From contig LJHX01000084.1 of NCBI GenBank assembly GCA_001295935.1, positions 1 through 64,000 of the forward strand: a stretch of DNA of 64,000 nt, read 5' to 3'. The position numbers were made by a program, and so were the translations under genes. The notes beneath the pieces are model-generated. The model was not told the DNA's origin. It did not search any database and worked only from the letters and a program-made list of their open reading frames with translations. Shown here in pieces: positions 1 to 8,639 of this stretch (the stretch's first letter is position 1; the number at the start of each line of letters is the position of its first letter). This stretch comes from an alpha proteobacterium AAP81b. GTDB taxonomy: Bacteria > Pseudomonadota > Alphaproteobacteria > Sphingomonadales > Sphingomonadaceae.

Positions 1-254
1 CCAGCCAGCCCGCCTATCCCAGCGCCGCGCGCCGGCTCGGCGAGGAGGGCGCCGTCGTGCTCGATGTCACCATCGGCAGCGACGGCGGCGTTCTCGACGT
101 GCGGCTGCTGACCTCGTCGGGATCGCCACGCCTCGACGCGGCGGCGATCGACCATGCCCGCGCGCGCTGGCACTTCACCCCGGCGCTGAAGGACGGCGCC
201 GCCATCGTCTCGCACCGCACCCTGACCGTCCGCTTCCGCCTCGCCGACGCCTGA
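1..254 (+). CDS. TonB C-terminal domain protein, 3' end only (partial)
   Basis: The gene enters from the left edge, so its start and any membrane anchor are missing. The visible 83 residues, read from base 3, have the layout of a TonB C-terminal domain: YPSAARRLGEEGAVVLDV, then a glycine/aspartate turn, a second strand (VRLLTSSG), a helix with conserved small residues (LDAAAIDHA) and a W-F-P segment (WHFTPAL). TonB-type transducers carry proton-motive energy from the inner membrane to outer-membrane receptors. It ends just before a strong hairpin and converges with the CPBP protease gene. It could also be a TonB-domain protein with another role. Confidence 0.75.
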   Translation, partial: SQPAYPSAARRLGEEGAVVLDVTIGSDGGVLDVRLLTSSGSPRLDAAAIDHARARWHFTPALKDGAAIVSHRTLTVRFRLADA

Positions 255-263
255 GCCTTCGCC

Positions 264-291
264 CCCGGTCGCCGCCCAGGCGGCGGCCGGG
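264..291. terminator. hairpin between convergent genes
   Basis: A 13-bp stem (264-276 with 279-291, one G.U pair, inner pairs opened to form the loop) fills the gap between the TonB-like gene and the CPBP gene. There is no T-tract, so a factor-independent terminator is uncertain, but the position fits a shared bidirectional terminator. Confidence 0.45.
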
Positions 292-303
292 ACCGGTGTT
301 CGC

Positions 304-1020
304 TCACCGCAGGAGAAGCCCGATCGAATTGCCGAAATTGTGGAGCAGGATCGGCAGCAGCACGCTCTCCGTCCGCAACCGCAGCCAGACGGCGAGCAGC
401 GCCGGCAGCGCCGTCACCGCCAGGACGGTCGCATCGAGGGAAAACTGGCCGTGCGAAAAGCCGAAGGCGTGCGCCAGGCCGAAGACCAGGCATGACAGCA
501 GCGCGCCCCAACCCCAGTCGACGCCGAGCCAGCGCTTCCGGCCGGTGAACGCCCGGTCGAGGGCGAGCAGCAGCACGCCGCGATAGAAGATCTCCTCCTC
601 CAGCCCCGGCAAGGTCAGCTGGAAAGCGATCGTCTCGGGATCGGCCCGGCCGCCGGGAAAGGCCAGCGCGATGGCGAGGAAGAAGGCGCAATAGGCGAGA
701 CCCACCGGCACCGCCGCCTTCAGGCTGCCCGGCGCCTGCGAGAAGGTCAGGCCGGCGCCGCGCCAGCCGAAGGCCGGCAGGGCGGCGATGGCAAGGCTCG
801 CGGCGAGCGCCAGCAGCTTGCCCTGCCAGTTCCACGCACCGCCGAGCAGATCGGGCAGCCCGCCATAGAAGCGGGTAAGGCAGGCATCGTTCGCCGCGAC
901 GAGCAGCGCCGCGATCGCCAGCCAGCGTGGGCGAAAGTGCCGCCGGTCGGCACAGCCGATCGCCATGCCCAGCACCAGGACGATCGCCAGCGTTCCTGCC
1001 AGCCCAGTCAAAGCGTTCAC
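304..1020 (-). CDS. CPBP family intramembrane glutamic endopeptidase
   Basis: This is a 238-residue multi-spanning membrane protein starting at GTG. It carries the CPBP (Abi, Rce1-like) signature: EEEIFYRG at residues 141-148 (the EExxxR motif), FGLAH ending at His184, and HNFGNSIG near residue 227. These residues form the intramembrane active site of CAAX-prenyl-protease-like enzymes. About seven hydrophobic segments can be counted. In bacteria the family serves in bacteriocin self-immunity, protein maturation or unknown processing; the substrate here is unknown. It lies 57 bases downstream of the AraC-type gene on the same strand and may be cotranscribed with it. Confidence 0.85.
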   Translation of the reverse strand: MNALTGLAGTLAIVLVLGMAIGCADRRHFRPRWLAIAALLVAANDACLTRFYGGLPDLLGGAWNWQGKLLALAASLAIAALPAFGWRGAGLTFSQAPGSLKAAVPVGLAYCAFFLAIALAFPGGRADPETIAFQLTLPGLEEEIFYRGVLLLALDRAFTGRKRWLGVDWGWGALLSCLVFGLAHAFGFSHGQFSLDATVLAVTALPALLAVWLRLRTESVLLPILLHNFGNSIGLLLR

Positions 1021-1077
1021 GCCGCACTCCCTGCCCGATCTGCCGGCACGCTATGCCGGCGGCGCTGCGCTGCCTCC

Positions 1078-2187
1078 TCAGAAGGCGGCTTTTCGCGGCT
1101 CAAAAACCGGCAGCGCCGCGACGCCAGCGGGATCACCGGCTTTCGCGCCGTCGTGCCGGGCGCGATACTGGCCGGGGCTGCAGCCCTCGGCCGCCCGGAA
1201 CACCCGATTGAAGCTGGCGAGCGAGGCGAAGCCGCTATCGAGCGCGATGGCGATCAGCTTGTCGTCGGCGTGGCGCGGGTCGGCCAGGCGCCGGCGCGCC
1301 TCCACCACCCGATAATGGTTGAGGAAGGCGCGGAAGTGATCGAAGCCGAGCTCGTGATTGACGAGCCGGCGGACCGCCCGCTCCGGCGCGGCCATGCGCT
1401 CGACAAAGCCGGCGAAGCTCAGCTCGGGATCGAGGAAGATCCGCTGCGTTTCGATCAGGCATGCGAGGCGGCGGCGCAGTTCCGCGTCGCGCGGGTCGCC
1501 GGCGGCGGCCGTGGTCGCCGGTGCGGCGCCGAAGGCAAGCACATCGGCGCGGACGCCGAGCAACCGCCCCGCCAGCCACAGCCCGAAAGCCAGGATCGCG
1601 GCATTCTGCACCATGGCGAACGGCAGGGGGCGCCAGGCGAGGCCGAAGAGCGCGTCGGCCGCCAGGTCGATCAGCAGCATCCCGCCGAGAAACACCGCGA
1701 CCAGGATCCGGGCGTCGCGGCGCTGTTCAACCAGATCGCCGGCGCGTTCGGCGAGCAGCCGCCAGACCAGATGGCCGACGATGGCGAACCCCATGGCGAC
1801 CAGGGCGTAGGAAAGCCCCTTGCCGGCGAGCACCTCGCCAAACAGCCCGCGGTCGCCGGCGGCGAGCGCCGCCCAGAGGAGGCCGCCCGCCAGCACGCCG
1901 CCCCGGGGCCGGAAGCGGCGATCGAAGCAGGCGAGGCAGAACCACCAGAGGAAGATGACGGTAAAGCCGCTGACGAAATGCGCGATGCTGCCCAACGCGC
2001 CGGCCGGGCGCGGCGCGGCGGCGGGGGCATTGCCGATGGCGAACCCGGCGACGCAGATCGCCAGTGGCAGGAAGAGCAGCGCGGGCAAGCCGATCCGTCG
2101 CGCCTGGCGGAACAACAGCCACGCCAGCAGCAGGAGGGTCGTCGCCGCGGCGATCCGGATGGCGACGTCGAGTTGCATCAGCTCCAT
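1078..2187 (-). CDS. AraC family transcriptional regulator with membrane-embedded N-terminus
   Basis: The protein has 369 residues. The first about 210 form roughly seven hydrophobic segments, and the last about 140 are an AraC double helix-turn-helix domain (a helix around LSFAGFVERM, then IAIALDSGFASLASFNRVFR and SPGQYRAR). The second HTH motif, with SGFxSxxxFNRxF, is characteristic. Proteins of this layout sense signals at or in the membrane and bind DNA from the cytoplasmic side. The ligand and targets are not visible; the CPBP gene directly downstream is a plausible partner. The domain order differs from sugar-binding AraC proteins, which have a soluble cupin N-terminus. Confidence 0.85.
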   Translation of the reverse strand: MELMQLDVAIRIAAATTLLLLAWLLFRQARRIGLPALLFLPLAICVAGFAIGNAPAAAPRPAGALGSIAHFVSGFTVIFLWWFCLACFDRRFRPRGGVLAGGLLWAALAAGDRGLFGEVLAGKGLSYALVAMGFAIVGHLVWRLLAERAGDLVEQRRDARILVAVFLGGMLLIDLAADALFGLAWRPLPFAMVQNAAILAFGLWLAGRLLGVRADVLAFGAAPATTAAAGDPRDAELRRRLACLIETQRIFLDPELSFAGFVERMAAPERAVRRLVNHELGFDHFRAFLNHYRVVEARRRLADPRHADDKLIAIALDSGFASLASFNRVFRAAEGCSPGQYRARHDGAKAGDPAGVAALPVFEPRKAAF

Positions 2188-2283
2188 GGCGCCCTGCTAT
2201 CGGAGAACCGGGCAGCGAACCACCATTGCCCTGCGGCGCCCGCCGCTCTGGCGGGCGGCGGCGGGCTTGCCTATGTTGCCGCC

Positions 2284-2655
2284 ATGTCGTTCCTCAATCC
2301 TTCGGTCGTCGACAAGCGTCGGCGGCGTCTCAAGGTCGGCGGACTGGCGCTGCTGATCACCTCGATCATCGTCGTCGCCTTCCTGGTCGAATCGCGCTGG
2401 GGTTATTCGCCGGTGACGGTCAAGCTGATCTACGTCCAGAACTGGAAGGGCGACCGGACGCGCGAGGATGCCATCGCCGACACCCGCGCCGCGCAGCAGG
2501 CGCGCGCCGCCAAGCTCGCCGAATCGCGCGCCTTTATTGCCAGCCTGACCGGCAAGGCGAAGATCGAGGCGCAAAAGCAGTACGACGCCTATGTCGCCGG
2601 CGGCGGCGCGGCGCGCGACATTCCCTATGCGCCCGCCGAGCCCGCGGTGCAGTGA
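2284..2655 (+). CDS. small membrane-anchored hypothetical protein
   Basis: The product has 123 residues, a basic N-terminus (DKRRRRLK), one transmembrane helix at about residues 18-36 and a polar periplasmic or cytoplasmic tail rich in alanine, lysine and glutamate. The ATG at 2284 is chosen because the hydrophobic anchor follows directly; the frame is open far upstream but that part is antisense to the AraC gene. Its TGA overlaps the GTG of ribD (GTGA), so the two are translationally coupled. I do not recognise a named family; the function is unknown. Confidence 0.65.
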   Translation: MSFLNPSVVDKRRRRLKVGGLALLITSIIVVAFLVESRWGYSPVTVKLIYVQNWKGDRTREDAIADTRAAQQARAAKLAESRAFIASLTGKAKIEAQKQYDAYVAGGGAARDIPYAPAEPAVQ

Positions 2656-3617
2656 GTGACGACGACCGTCTGATGGCGGCGGCGCTGGCGCTCGCCAGCC
2701 GCGGCGGCGGCACCACCGGCGCGAGCCCGTCGGTCGGCTGCATCATCGCGCGAGATGGCCGGATCGTCGGGCGCGGTTGGACCCAGGCCGGCGGCCGTCC
2801 CCATGCCGAAGCGATGGCGCTGGCGCAGGCCGGCGCGGCGACGCGCGGCGCCACCGCCTGGGTGACGCTCGAACCCTGCGCCCACGAATCGCCGCGCGGC
2901 CCGGCATGTGCCGACAGCCTCGTCGCCGCCGGCGTGGCGCGTGTCGTCATCGCCGCCGGCGACCCCGATCCGCGCACCGATGGCAAGGGAATCGCCCGAC
3001 TGCGTGACGCCGGCATCGAGGTCACCACCGGCATCCGCGCTGCCGAGGCCGAAGCCGTAATGGCCGGCTTCTTCACCCGCCAACGCCGCCAGCGCCCGCA
3101 CATCACCTTGAAGTTGGCCGTCTCGCTCGACGGCTCGGTGGCGCTGGCGTCGGGGGAAAGCCGCTGGATCACCGGGCCGCGCGCCCGCGCCCATGCCCAT
3201 CTCGAACGCGCCCGCTGCGACATGATCCTCGTCGGCCGCGGCACGCTGGTTACCGACAACCCCCGCCTCGATGTCCGCCTGCCCGGCCTCGCCGACCGTT
3301 CGCCGCAGATCGCGGTGATGAGCGCCACCGAAGTCCCCGACGGCGCGCGCCGCATCGCCGGGCCGGCCGATCTTGCCGCGGTCACCGACGCCGACCTGGT
3401 GCTCGCCGAAGGCGGGGCCGGGCTTGCCGCCAGCCTGATCGCCGCCGATCTCGTCGATCGCCTGCTGCTCTATCGCGCGCCGATCCTGCTAGGCGGCCGC
3501 CCGGCGTTGGCGGCATTGGGCCTGCCCGATCTCGCGTCAGCGCACGGCCGTTGGGCAGCGGGGCCGATGCTTGACCTCGCCCCCGACCGGCTTGAGACCT
3601 ACACCCGCATCCGATAG
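2652..3617 (+). CDS. ribD: bifunctional diaminohydroxyphosphoribosylaminopyrimidine deaminase / 5-amino-6-(5-phosphoribosylamino)uracil reductase
   Basis: RibD carries out two consecutive steps of riboflavin synthesis, a deamination and an NADPH-dependent reduction. The N-terminal cytidine-deaminase fold shows the zinc ligands: HAE at residues 51-53, Cys76 in EPCAH and Cys86 in GPAC. The reductase half follows from about residue 145 (ITLKLAVSLDG, then GRGTLVTDNPRL). The total of 321 residues is slightly short for the family (about 360). The start is GTG at 2652, overlapping the upstream stop; a later in-frame ATG at 2673 would remove residues before the fold. The next gene is ribE. Confidence 0.93.
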   Translation: MSDDDRLMAAALALASRGGGTTGASPSVGCIIARDGRIVGRGWTQAGGRPHAEAMALAQAGAATRGATAWVTLEPCAHESPRGPACADSLVAAGVARVVIAAGDPDPRTDGKGIARLRDAGIEVTTGIRAAEAEAVMAGFFTRQRRQRPHITLKLAVSLDGSVALASGESRWITGPRARAHAHLERARCDMILVGRGTLVTDNPRLDVRLPGLADRSPQIAVMSATEVPDGARRIAGPADLAAVTDADLVLAEGGAGLAASLIAADLVDRLLLYRAPILLGGRPALAALGLPDLASAHGRWAAGPMLDLAPDRLETYTRIR

Positions 3618-3646
3618 GCATTTTGTCGATCGCGGTGCCGGCCCGC

Positions 3647-3698
3647 TCCCCCGCCCAACCACCCATAGGCTACCTGGTGCGGGCGGTTGGGCGGGGGA
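3647..3698 (+). promoter_or_regulatory. long stem-loop in ribD-ribE gap
   Basis: Bases 3647-3660 and 3685-3698 are a perfect 14-bp inverted repeat with a 24-base loop, lying between the ribD stop and the ribE start. It has no FMN (RFN) riboswitch core and no T-tract. It could act as an attenuator, a processing site or an mRNA-stability element for ribE. Confidence 0.5.
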
Positions 3699-3727
3699 AC
3701 GGTCCGGCGCCGGCAAAGGAAGCCCCC

Positions 3728-4336
3728 ATGTTCACCGGCATCATCACCGACATCGGCCATATCAAGAAGGTCGAACCGCGCGGCGACCTGCGCGTCACTA
3801 TCGCCACCGGCTATGACACCGCCGGTCTCGCCATCGGCGCCTCGGTAGCCTGCTCGGGCGTCTGCCTGACCGTGGTTGCCAAGGCGCCCGGCGAGTTCAG
3901 CGTCGATGTCTCCGCCGAAACCCAGCGCTGCACGGCGGCGGCGATGTGGGCGGAAGGGCGCCGCCTCAACCTCGAACGCGCACTGAAGGTCGGGGACGAG
4001 CTCGGCGGCCATATCGTCACCGGCCATGTCGATGCCGTCGCGACGGTGGTCGGCATCTGCCCCGAAGGCGATTCGCAACGCATCGGTTTCGCCGTGCCGC
4101 ACGAAATCGCCGCCTTCATTGCGCCCAAGGGCTCGATCGCCATCGACGGCGTGTCGCTGACGGTCAACGAGGTCAGCGACCAGCCCGACGGCAGCGCGCA
4201 TTTCGCCGTCAACATCATCCCCCACACCGCCTCGGCGACGACCTTCGCCGGCCTCGCGGTGGGCGACGAGGTCAATATCGAGATCGACACGCTGGCGCGC
4301 TACCTCAGCCGCATGCGCCAGGTGCTGGCGGCATGA
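3728..4336 (+). CDS. ribE: riboflavin synthase, alpha subunit
   Basis: Riboflavin synthase dismutates two 6,7-dimethyl-8-ribityllumazine molecules to riboflavin. The 202-residue protein starts with the diagnostic MFTGIITDIG and contains the expected two lumazine-binding repeats: the first with SVACSGVCLTV, the second with GSIAIDGVSLTVN. Length and start are normal for the family. It follows ribD on the same strand after a stem-loop and overlaps a very small downstream ORF by four bases. Neither lumazine synthase nor ribBA is in this window. Confidence 0.95.
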   Translation: MFTGIITDIGHIKKVEPRGDLRVTIATGYDTAGLAIGASVACSGVCLTVVAKAPGEFSVDVSAETQRCTAAAMWAEGRRLNLERALKVGDELGGHIVTGHVDAVATVVGICPEGDSQRIGFAVPHEIAAFIAPKGSIAIDGVSLTVNEVSDQPDGSAHFAVNIIPHTASATTFAGLAVGDEVNIEIDTLARYLSRMRQVLAA

Positions 4337-4461
4337 CCGGCCGCGAGCCCTATCGCCCGATCGGCGACAACCCCGACACGCCGCCACCGCCAGTCGAACC
4401 GCTGCCGCATGTTCCCGACGATGACCCGGCGCACGACGACAGCGCCGCGCCCGACGATTGA
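4333..4461 (+). CDS. short acidic, proline-rich hypothetical protein
   Basis: This 42-codon ORF begins at an ATG that overlaps the ribE stop (ATGA). The product is rich in proline and aspartate (TPPPPVEPLP, then DDDPAHDDS) and probably disordered. The exact overlap and GC-rich codon use favour translation, but such short ORFs can be fortuitous. I recognise no family. Confidence 0.35.
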   Translation: MTGREPYRPIGDNPDTPPPPVEPLPHVPDDDPAHDDSAAPDD

Positions 4462-4486
4462 TGATTTTTTATTATAGAATAAGTGG

Positions 4487-4521
4487 GCCTCCGGCGGCCA
4501 GGGCCTGAGGCCCTGGACCCA
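4487..4521 (-). repeat. family A palindromic repeat, copy A1
   Basis: This is one of eight copies in the window. The family reads about TGGGTCAAGGGGCTCAGCCC followed by CTTGCCGCCGGAGGC; here it is in reverse orientation. The centre is a hairpin (GGGC..GAGGCCC type). Copy A2 lies 50 bases away in opposite orientation, so the two form a REP/BIME-like pair. Confidence 0.75.
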
Positions 4522-4571
4522 CTTTTGTTGGTGCCGTCCTTGGGTTGCAGCGGCCGGGACTTATGGAAAGT

Positions 4572-4605
4572 CGGTCAAGGGGCTCAGCCCCTTGCCGCCG
4601 GAGGC
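4572..4605 (+). repeat. family A palindromic repeat, copy A2
   Basis: Forward-orientation partner of A1. The 253-bp stretch between the small ORF after ribE and the M2 peptidase is taken up mainly by these two elements; the rest shows an AT-rich run near 4462-4482 and a ribosome-binding site just before 4715. Confidence 0.75.
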
Positions 4606-4714
4606 ATTTTTTCTTCGCAATTTGCGACCGAGGACTGCAATCCGGCACGAAGGCTTGACGCCGGCAGGCCGACGTCGCAACCCTGCCGCCATAACAAGCC
4701 TTGGGGAAACCACC

Positions 4715-6514
4715 ATGAAGATGCTCGTTTCGCTGCTCGCGCTGGCGATCGCCGCGCCGGCCTGCGCTGCCACTGCCGCCGATGCGGACGCCTTTGTCGC
4801 CTCGGCCGAGAAGCAGCTCGCCACCTACGGCGTCGACGCGGCGCGGATCGCCTGGGTCAACGCCACCTATATCACCGACGATACCGACGCCCTTGCCGCC
4901 AAGTCGGGGGCCGAGGGCACGTTGCTTCAGGTCAGGCTCGCCAAGGAGGCCGCGGGCTTCAACGGTGTCGCCGGCATCGGCGCCGCCACCCAGCGCAAGC
5001 TCGACTTTCTGAAACAGGGCATCGTCCTGCCGGCGCCTTCGACCCCCGGCGCCGCCGAGGAGCTGGCGACGATCGCGACGCGGCTGCAATCGACCTATGG
5101 CAAGGGCAAGGGGACCTTCAAGGGCGAGCCGAAGAGCGGCAATGATATCGAAGCGTTGATGGGAACGACGCGCGACCCGGCGCTGACCGCCGAAATGTGG
5201 GCAAGCTGGCACAAGGTCGGTGCGCCGATGCGCGCCGATTATGTCCGCATGGTCGAAATCGCCAACCAGGGGGCGAAGGAACTGGGCTTCGCCGATACCG
5301 GGGCGGTGTGGCGGGCGGGCTATGACATGCCGGCGGCCGATTTCGAAAAGCTGATCGATCGCCTGCTGGCGGAGGTCAACCCGCTCTATGTCGACCTGCA
5401 TTGCTACACGCGGGGCAAACTCAACGCGAAATATGGTGACGCGGTGCAGCCGAAGACCGGCCCGATTCGCGCCGATCTGCTCGGCAACATGTGGGCGCAG
5501 GACTGGAGCGACATCTACGACGTCGTCGCTCCCGCCGGCGCCGGCGATATCGGCTATGACATCGGCGCGCTGCTGACCGCCAAGAACGCCGATGCCGTCA
5601 AGATGGTGCGCTACGGCGAAGGCTTCTATTCGTCGCTGGGCTTCGCGCCGCTGCCCGATACCTTCTGGACGCGGTCGATGATCACCAAGCCCGCCGATCG
5701 CGAGGTCGTCTGCCATGCCTCGGCCTGGGATATCGACAGCCAGGACGATGTCCGCATCAAGATGTGCACCAAGGTCAATTCGTCGGATTTCGTCACCATC
5801 CACCACGAACTCGGCCACAACTATTATCAGCGCGCCTACAAGGGCCAGCCGCCGCTGTTCCAGGGCTCGGCCAACGACGGCTTCCACGAGGCCATCGGCG
5901 ATTTCGTCGCGCTCAACGTCACCCCCGATTATCTGGTCAAGATCGGGCTGCTCGACGCCGGCAAGGTGCCCGATCCGTCGAAGGACATCGGGCTGCTGCT
6001 GCGCCAGGCGATGGAAAAGGTGCCGGGCATGCCGTGGACGGCGCTCGTCGACAAATGGCGCTGGGGGGTCTTTTCGGGCGCTACCCCGCCCTCGGCATAC
6101 AACAAGGCGTGGACCGACCTGCGGCTGAAGTATCAGGGCATTACCCCGCCGGTCGCCCGCAGCGAGGCCGATTTCGACCCCGGCGCCAAGTTCCACATCC
6201 CCGGCAACACGCCCTATGCGCGCTATTTCCTCGCCCGCGTCCTGCAGTTCCAATTCTACCAGGCCGGCTGCGCCCAGGCCGGCTGGAAGGGGCCGCTGCA
6301 CCGCTGCTCGATCTATGGCGACAAGGCCGTCGGCGCGAAATTGAACGCCATGCTCGCCATGGGCGCCTCGAAGCCCTGGCCCGAGGCGCTGGCCGCCTTC
6401 ACCGGCAGCCGCGAACTGTCGGGCAAGGCGATGCTCGCCTATTTCGCGCCGCTGCAGGCCTGGCTGAAGACCCAGAACAAGGGGCAGCAGTGCGGGTGGA
6501 GCGCGCGGCCCTAG
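4715..6514 (+). CDS. secreted M2 family (ACE-like) peptidyl-dipeptidase
   Basis: The product has 599 residues with a Sec-type signal peptide (MKMLVSLLALAIAAPACAA, cleavage likely after ACA). It is a zinc metallopeptidase of the angiotensin-converting-enzyme family: HELGH at residues 364-368 and the third zinc ligand Glu392 in HEAIGDF, with the 28-residue spacing seen in ACE. Bacterial M2 enzymes remove C-terminal dipeptides, presumably in the periplasm for peptide nutrition. The ATG at 4715 follows a GGGGAAA ribosome-binding site. It stands alone, preceded by repeats and followed by a hairpin. Confidence 0.92.
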   Translation: MKMLVSLLALAIAAPACAATAADADAFVASAEKQLATYGVDAARIAWVNATYITDDTDALAAKSGAEGTLLQVRLAKEAAGFNGVAGIGAATQRKLDFLKQGIVLPAPSTPGAAEELATIATRLQSTYGKGKGTFKGEPKSGNDIEALMGTTRDPALTAEMWASWHKVGAPMRADYVRMVEIANQGAKELGFADTGAVWRAGYDMPAADFEKLIDRLLAEVNPLYVDLHCYTRGKLNAKYGDAVQPKTGPIRADLLGNMWAQDWSDIYDVVAPAGAGDIGYDIGALLTAKNADAVKMVRYGEGFYSSLGFAPLPDTFWTRSMITKPADREVVCHASAWDIDSQDDVRIKMCTKVNSSDFVTIHHELGHNYYQRAYKGQPPLFQGSANDGFHEAIGDFVALNVTPDYLVKIGLLDAGKVPDPSKDIGLLLRQAMEKVPGMPWTALVDKWRWGVFSGATPPSAYNKAWTDLRLKYQGITPPVARSEADFDPGAKFHIPGNTPYARYFLARVLQFQFYQAGCAQAGWKGPLHRCSIYGDKAVGAKLNAMLAMGASKPWPEALAAFTGSRELSGKAMLAYFAPLQAWLKTQNKGQQCGWSARP

Positions 6515-6523
6515 CCGCGATTC

Positions 6524-6552
6524 CGTCACCCCCGCGAACGCGGGGGGTGACG
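6524..6552. terminator. hairpin between convergent genes
   Basis: The inverted repeat CGTCACCCCC / GGGGGTGACG (6524-6533 with 6543-6552) sits between the convergent M2 peptidase and purU genes. The GTCACCCC-type palindrome also resembles common alphaproteobacterial intergenic repeats. There is no T-tract. Confidence 0.5.
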
Positions 6553-6590
6553 GCGCAAGAATTGCGGCAATCGACCCCGAATGCCCGGCC

Positions 6591-7448
6591 CTAATCGAAG
6601 ACGATCGTCCGCTGCCCGGCGATCTGCACCCGCCCCTCGACGTGCCAGCGCACCGCGCGGCTGAGCACGCTCGCCTCGACCTCCTGGCCGATGGTCACCA
6701 GTTCCTCCGGCGAGCGGGAATGGCTGACGCGCTGGGTCGCCTGTTCGATGATCGGGCCTTCGTCGAGGTCGGTCGTGACATAATGCGCCGTCGCGCCGAT
6801 GATCTTGACACCGCGGGCGTGCGCCTGGTGGTAGGGGCGGGCGCCCTTGAAGCTCGGCAGGAAGCCGTGGTGGATGTTGATGCAGCGCCCCGCCAGCCGC
6901 GCGCACAGCCGCGGCGACAGGATCTGCATGTAGCGCGCCAGCACGACGAGATCGACGTCGAGGCCATCGATCAGCGCCAGCAGCCGGTCGTCGTCGGCGT
7001 CGCGATCGCCGCTGGCCGGCAGATGGTGAAACGGTAGCCCGCACCATTGGGTGAAGGAGCGCTGGTCATCGTGGTTCGACACCACTGCCGGGATGTCGAT
7101 CGGCAATTGCCCCGCCTGCCAGCGGTGCAGCAGGTCGTGGAGGCAATGGCCGGTGCGCGACACCATGATCACCACGCGCGCGCGGCGGGCGAGGTCGCGA
7201 AGCTCCGCCTGCAAGGCGAATTCGGCTTCGATCGGCGCGAAGCGCGCCGCCAGCGTGGCGAGGTCGGGCACCGCCCCGACGGCGCCGCTCATCGCGATGC
7301 GCAGGAAGAACTGGCCCTCGGGCGTGCCGTGCTGATGCGCTTCGTCGATCGACAGGCCCTCGCCGTGGAGGAAGCCCATCACCGCGGCGACGATGCCGCG
7401 GCGATCGGGGCAGACGCTGGTCAACAGGTAACGCGCGGTGTCGGTCAT
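6591..7448 (-). CDS. purU: formyltetrahydrofolate deformylase
   Basis: PurU hydrolyses 10-formyl-tetrahydrofolate to formate and tetrahydrofolate, balancing the one-carbon pool. The 285-residue protein has an N-terminal ACT domain (TSVCPDRRGIVAAVMGFL, residues about 8-25) and a C-terminal formyltransferase fold with VVSNHDD, HHGFLPSFKGARPYHQA and GATAHYVTTDLDEGPII. The start at 7448 (MTDTARYLL) matches family N-termini; an upstream ATG in frame would only add repeat-derived sequence. The length fits the family. It is apparently monocistronic. Confidence 0.94.
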   Translation of the reverse strand: MTDTARYLLTSVCPDRRGIVAAVMGFLHGEGLSIDEAHQHGTPEGQFFLRIAMSGAVGAVPDLATLAARFAPIEAEFALQAELRDLARRARVVIMVSRTGHCLHDLLHRWQAGQLPIDIPAVVSNHDDQRSFTQWCGLPFHHLPASGDRDADDDRLLALIDGLDVDLVVLARYMQILSPRLCARLAGRCINIHHGFLPSFKGARPYHQAHARGVKIIGATAHYVTTDLDEGPIIEQATQRVSHSRSPEELVTIGQEVEASVLSRAVRWHVEGRVQIAGQRTIVFD

Positions 7449-7542
7449 GCCCCGGCGTAGCGCGGCGCGCCGAGGCCGCCAAGAACCGAAGCACCGATGG
7501 AACGAAGCGGCGCGCGCGAGCCAGCGGGACCGTCGATCCCGC

Positions 7543-7607
7543 TCATGCCGAGCGAAGTCGAGGCACGCGCCCGCGCGCCGACGTGCCTCGACGGCGCTCG
7601 GCATGAT
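7543..7607. repeat. family B palindromic repeat, copy B1
   Basis: The inverted repeat TCATGCCGAGCGAAGTCGAG / CTCGACGGCGCTCGGCATGA has a GC-rich loop. A second copy is at 20991-21054. Both sit in intergenic gaps beside minus-strand genes. Confidence 0.7.
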
Positions 7608-7616
7608 CGGATCTGA

Positions 7617-8639
7617 TCACATGCGAAGCGAACGGCCCTGGCGCCGAAGCAATCCTGCCGCCAGCAGCCCGGCGCCGGCGAGCACCGCCGTCGCCGCCGC
7701 GGGACGCAGTTGCGCCTCCAGCCACAGCGACGTCCGCCGCACCGCAATGTGCTGGTTTGAATCGATGCGGCCATCGGCGCGTGGCTCGAACAGATTGTCG
7801 GCAGCGCCGGCACCCGGCGGGGTATCGGTCGATTGCGCCGCCGATCCCATCAGCTTGGCCATCACCCAGTCGGTCATTGCCGGCGCAAGGCCGTCGCTCT
7901 TGGCGATGGCGAGGCCGGTGCCGCCGACGGTAATCTCGCGGCGCGAATGCTCGCAGGCGAACAGGATGGCGCGCGCCACGAGTCGCGGGTCATAGACGAC
8001 CGGCGGGATGCGCGCCGGCTTGTCCATCTTGTTGCGGGCATGCTCGGGGTAGGGCGTGTCCATGCCGGTCGGCTTGACGAGCGTCACGCTGACCGGCGCA
8101 TCGTCCATCAGCAGCTCCATCCGCAGCGCGTCGGTGAAGCCGCGCACGGCGTGCTTCATCGCCGAATAGGCGCCCTGCAGCACCATCGTCCGCTCGCTCA
8201 GCACCGAGCCGATGTTGACGATGGCGCCGCCCTTGGGCCGCAGATGCCGCGCCGCGGCAAGGCTGCCCTGCACCGTGCCGAAATAGCCGACGACGAAGAC
8301 GCGCTCATGCTCGGCGAGGCTGAGTTCCTCGACGCGGCCATAGACGGCGGCGGCGGCGTCGTTGATCCAGCTGTCGAAGCCGCCAAAGCGCGCGATGGTC
8401 TCGGCGGCGACATCGTCGGCCCAGCCGGGCTCGCCGACATCGCGCGCCAGGATCTCGGCCTCGCCGCCGGCGGCGCGGACCCGCGCCGCGGCATCGGCGA
8501 GCGCTTCGGCATTGCGCGCGACGAGCATCAGCCGCGCGCCGGCATGTCCCGCGGCGAGCGCGGTGGCGAGGCCGATCCCCGAGGTAGCGCCGGTCAGCAC
8601 CAGGGTCTGACAGCCAAGCGGCTTGTGGCGAAAGGTCAT
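7617..8639 (-). CDS. SDR family oxidoreductase with C-terminal hydrophobic tail
   Basis: This 340-residue short-chain dehydrogenase has the NAD(P)-binding TGATSGIG near residues 17-24, catalytic Ser in NIGSV and the YxxxK pair (YSAMK). Typical SDRs have about 250 residues; here about 80 extra residues follow and end in a hydrophobic, probably membrane-anchoring segment (AAATAVLAGAGLLAAGLL). The substrate is unknown. The gene is divergent from the TonB-like gene across 154 bp and is preceded on its strand by no other gene. Confidence 0.85.
   Translation of the reverse strand: MTFRHKPLGCQTLVLTGATSGIGLATALAAGHAGARLMLVARNAEALADAAARVRAAGGEAEILARDVGEPGWADDVAAETIARFGGFDSWINDAAAAVYGRVEELSLAEHERVFVVGYFGTVQGSLAAARHLRPKGGAIVNIGSVLSERTMVLQGAYSAMKHAVRGFTDALRMELLMDDAPVSVTLVKPTGMDTPYPEHARNKMDKPARIPPVVYDPRLVARAILFACEHSRREITVGGTGLAIAKSDGLAPAMTDWVMAKLMGSAAQSTDTPPGAGAADNLFEPRADGRIDSNQHIAVRRTSLWLEAQLRPAAATAVLAGAGLLAAGLLRRQGRSLRM

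Noticed and set aside
3618-3727. FMN riboswitch before ribE
   Set aside because: The conserved RFN core is absent; there is only a simple hairpin.
4472-6529. Long minus-strand open frame opposite the M2 peptidase
   Set aside because: It is a shadow of the M2 gene, which has a signal peptide and a HELGH zinc site in the plus frame.
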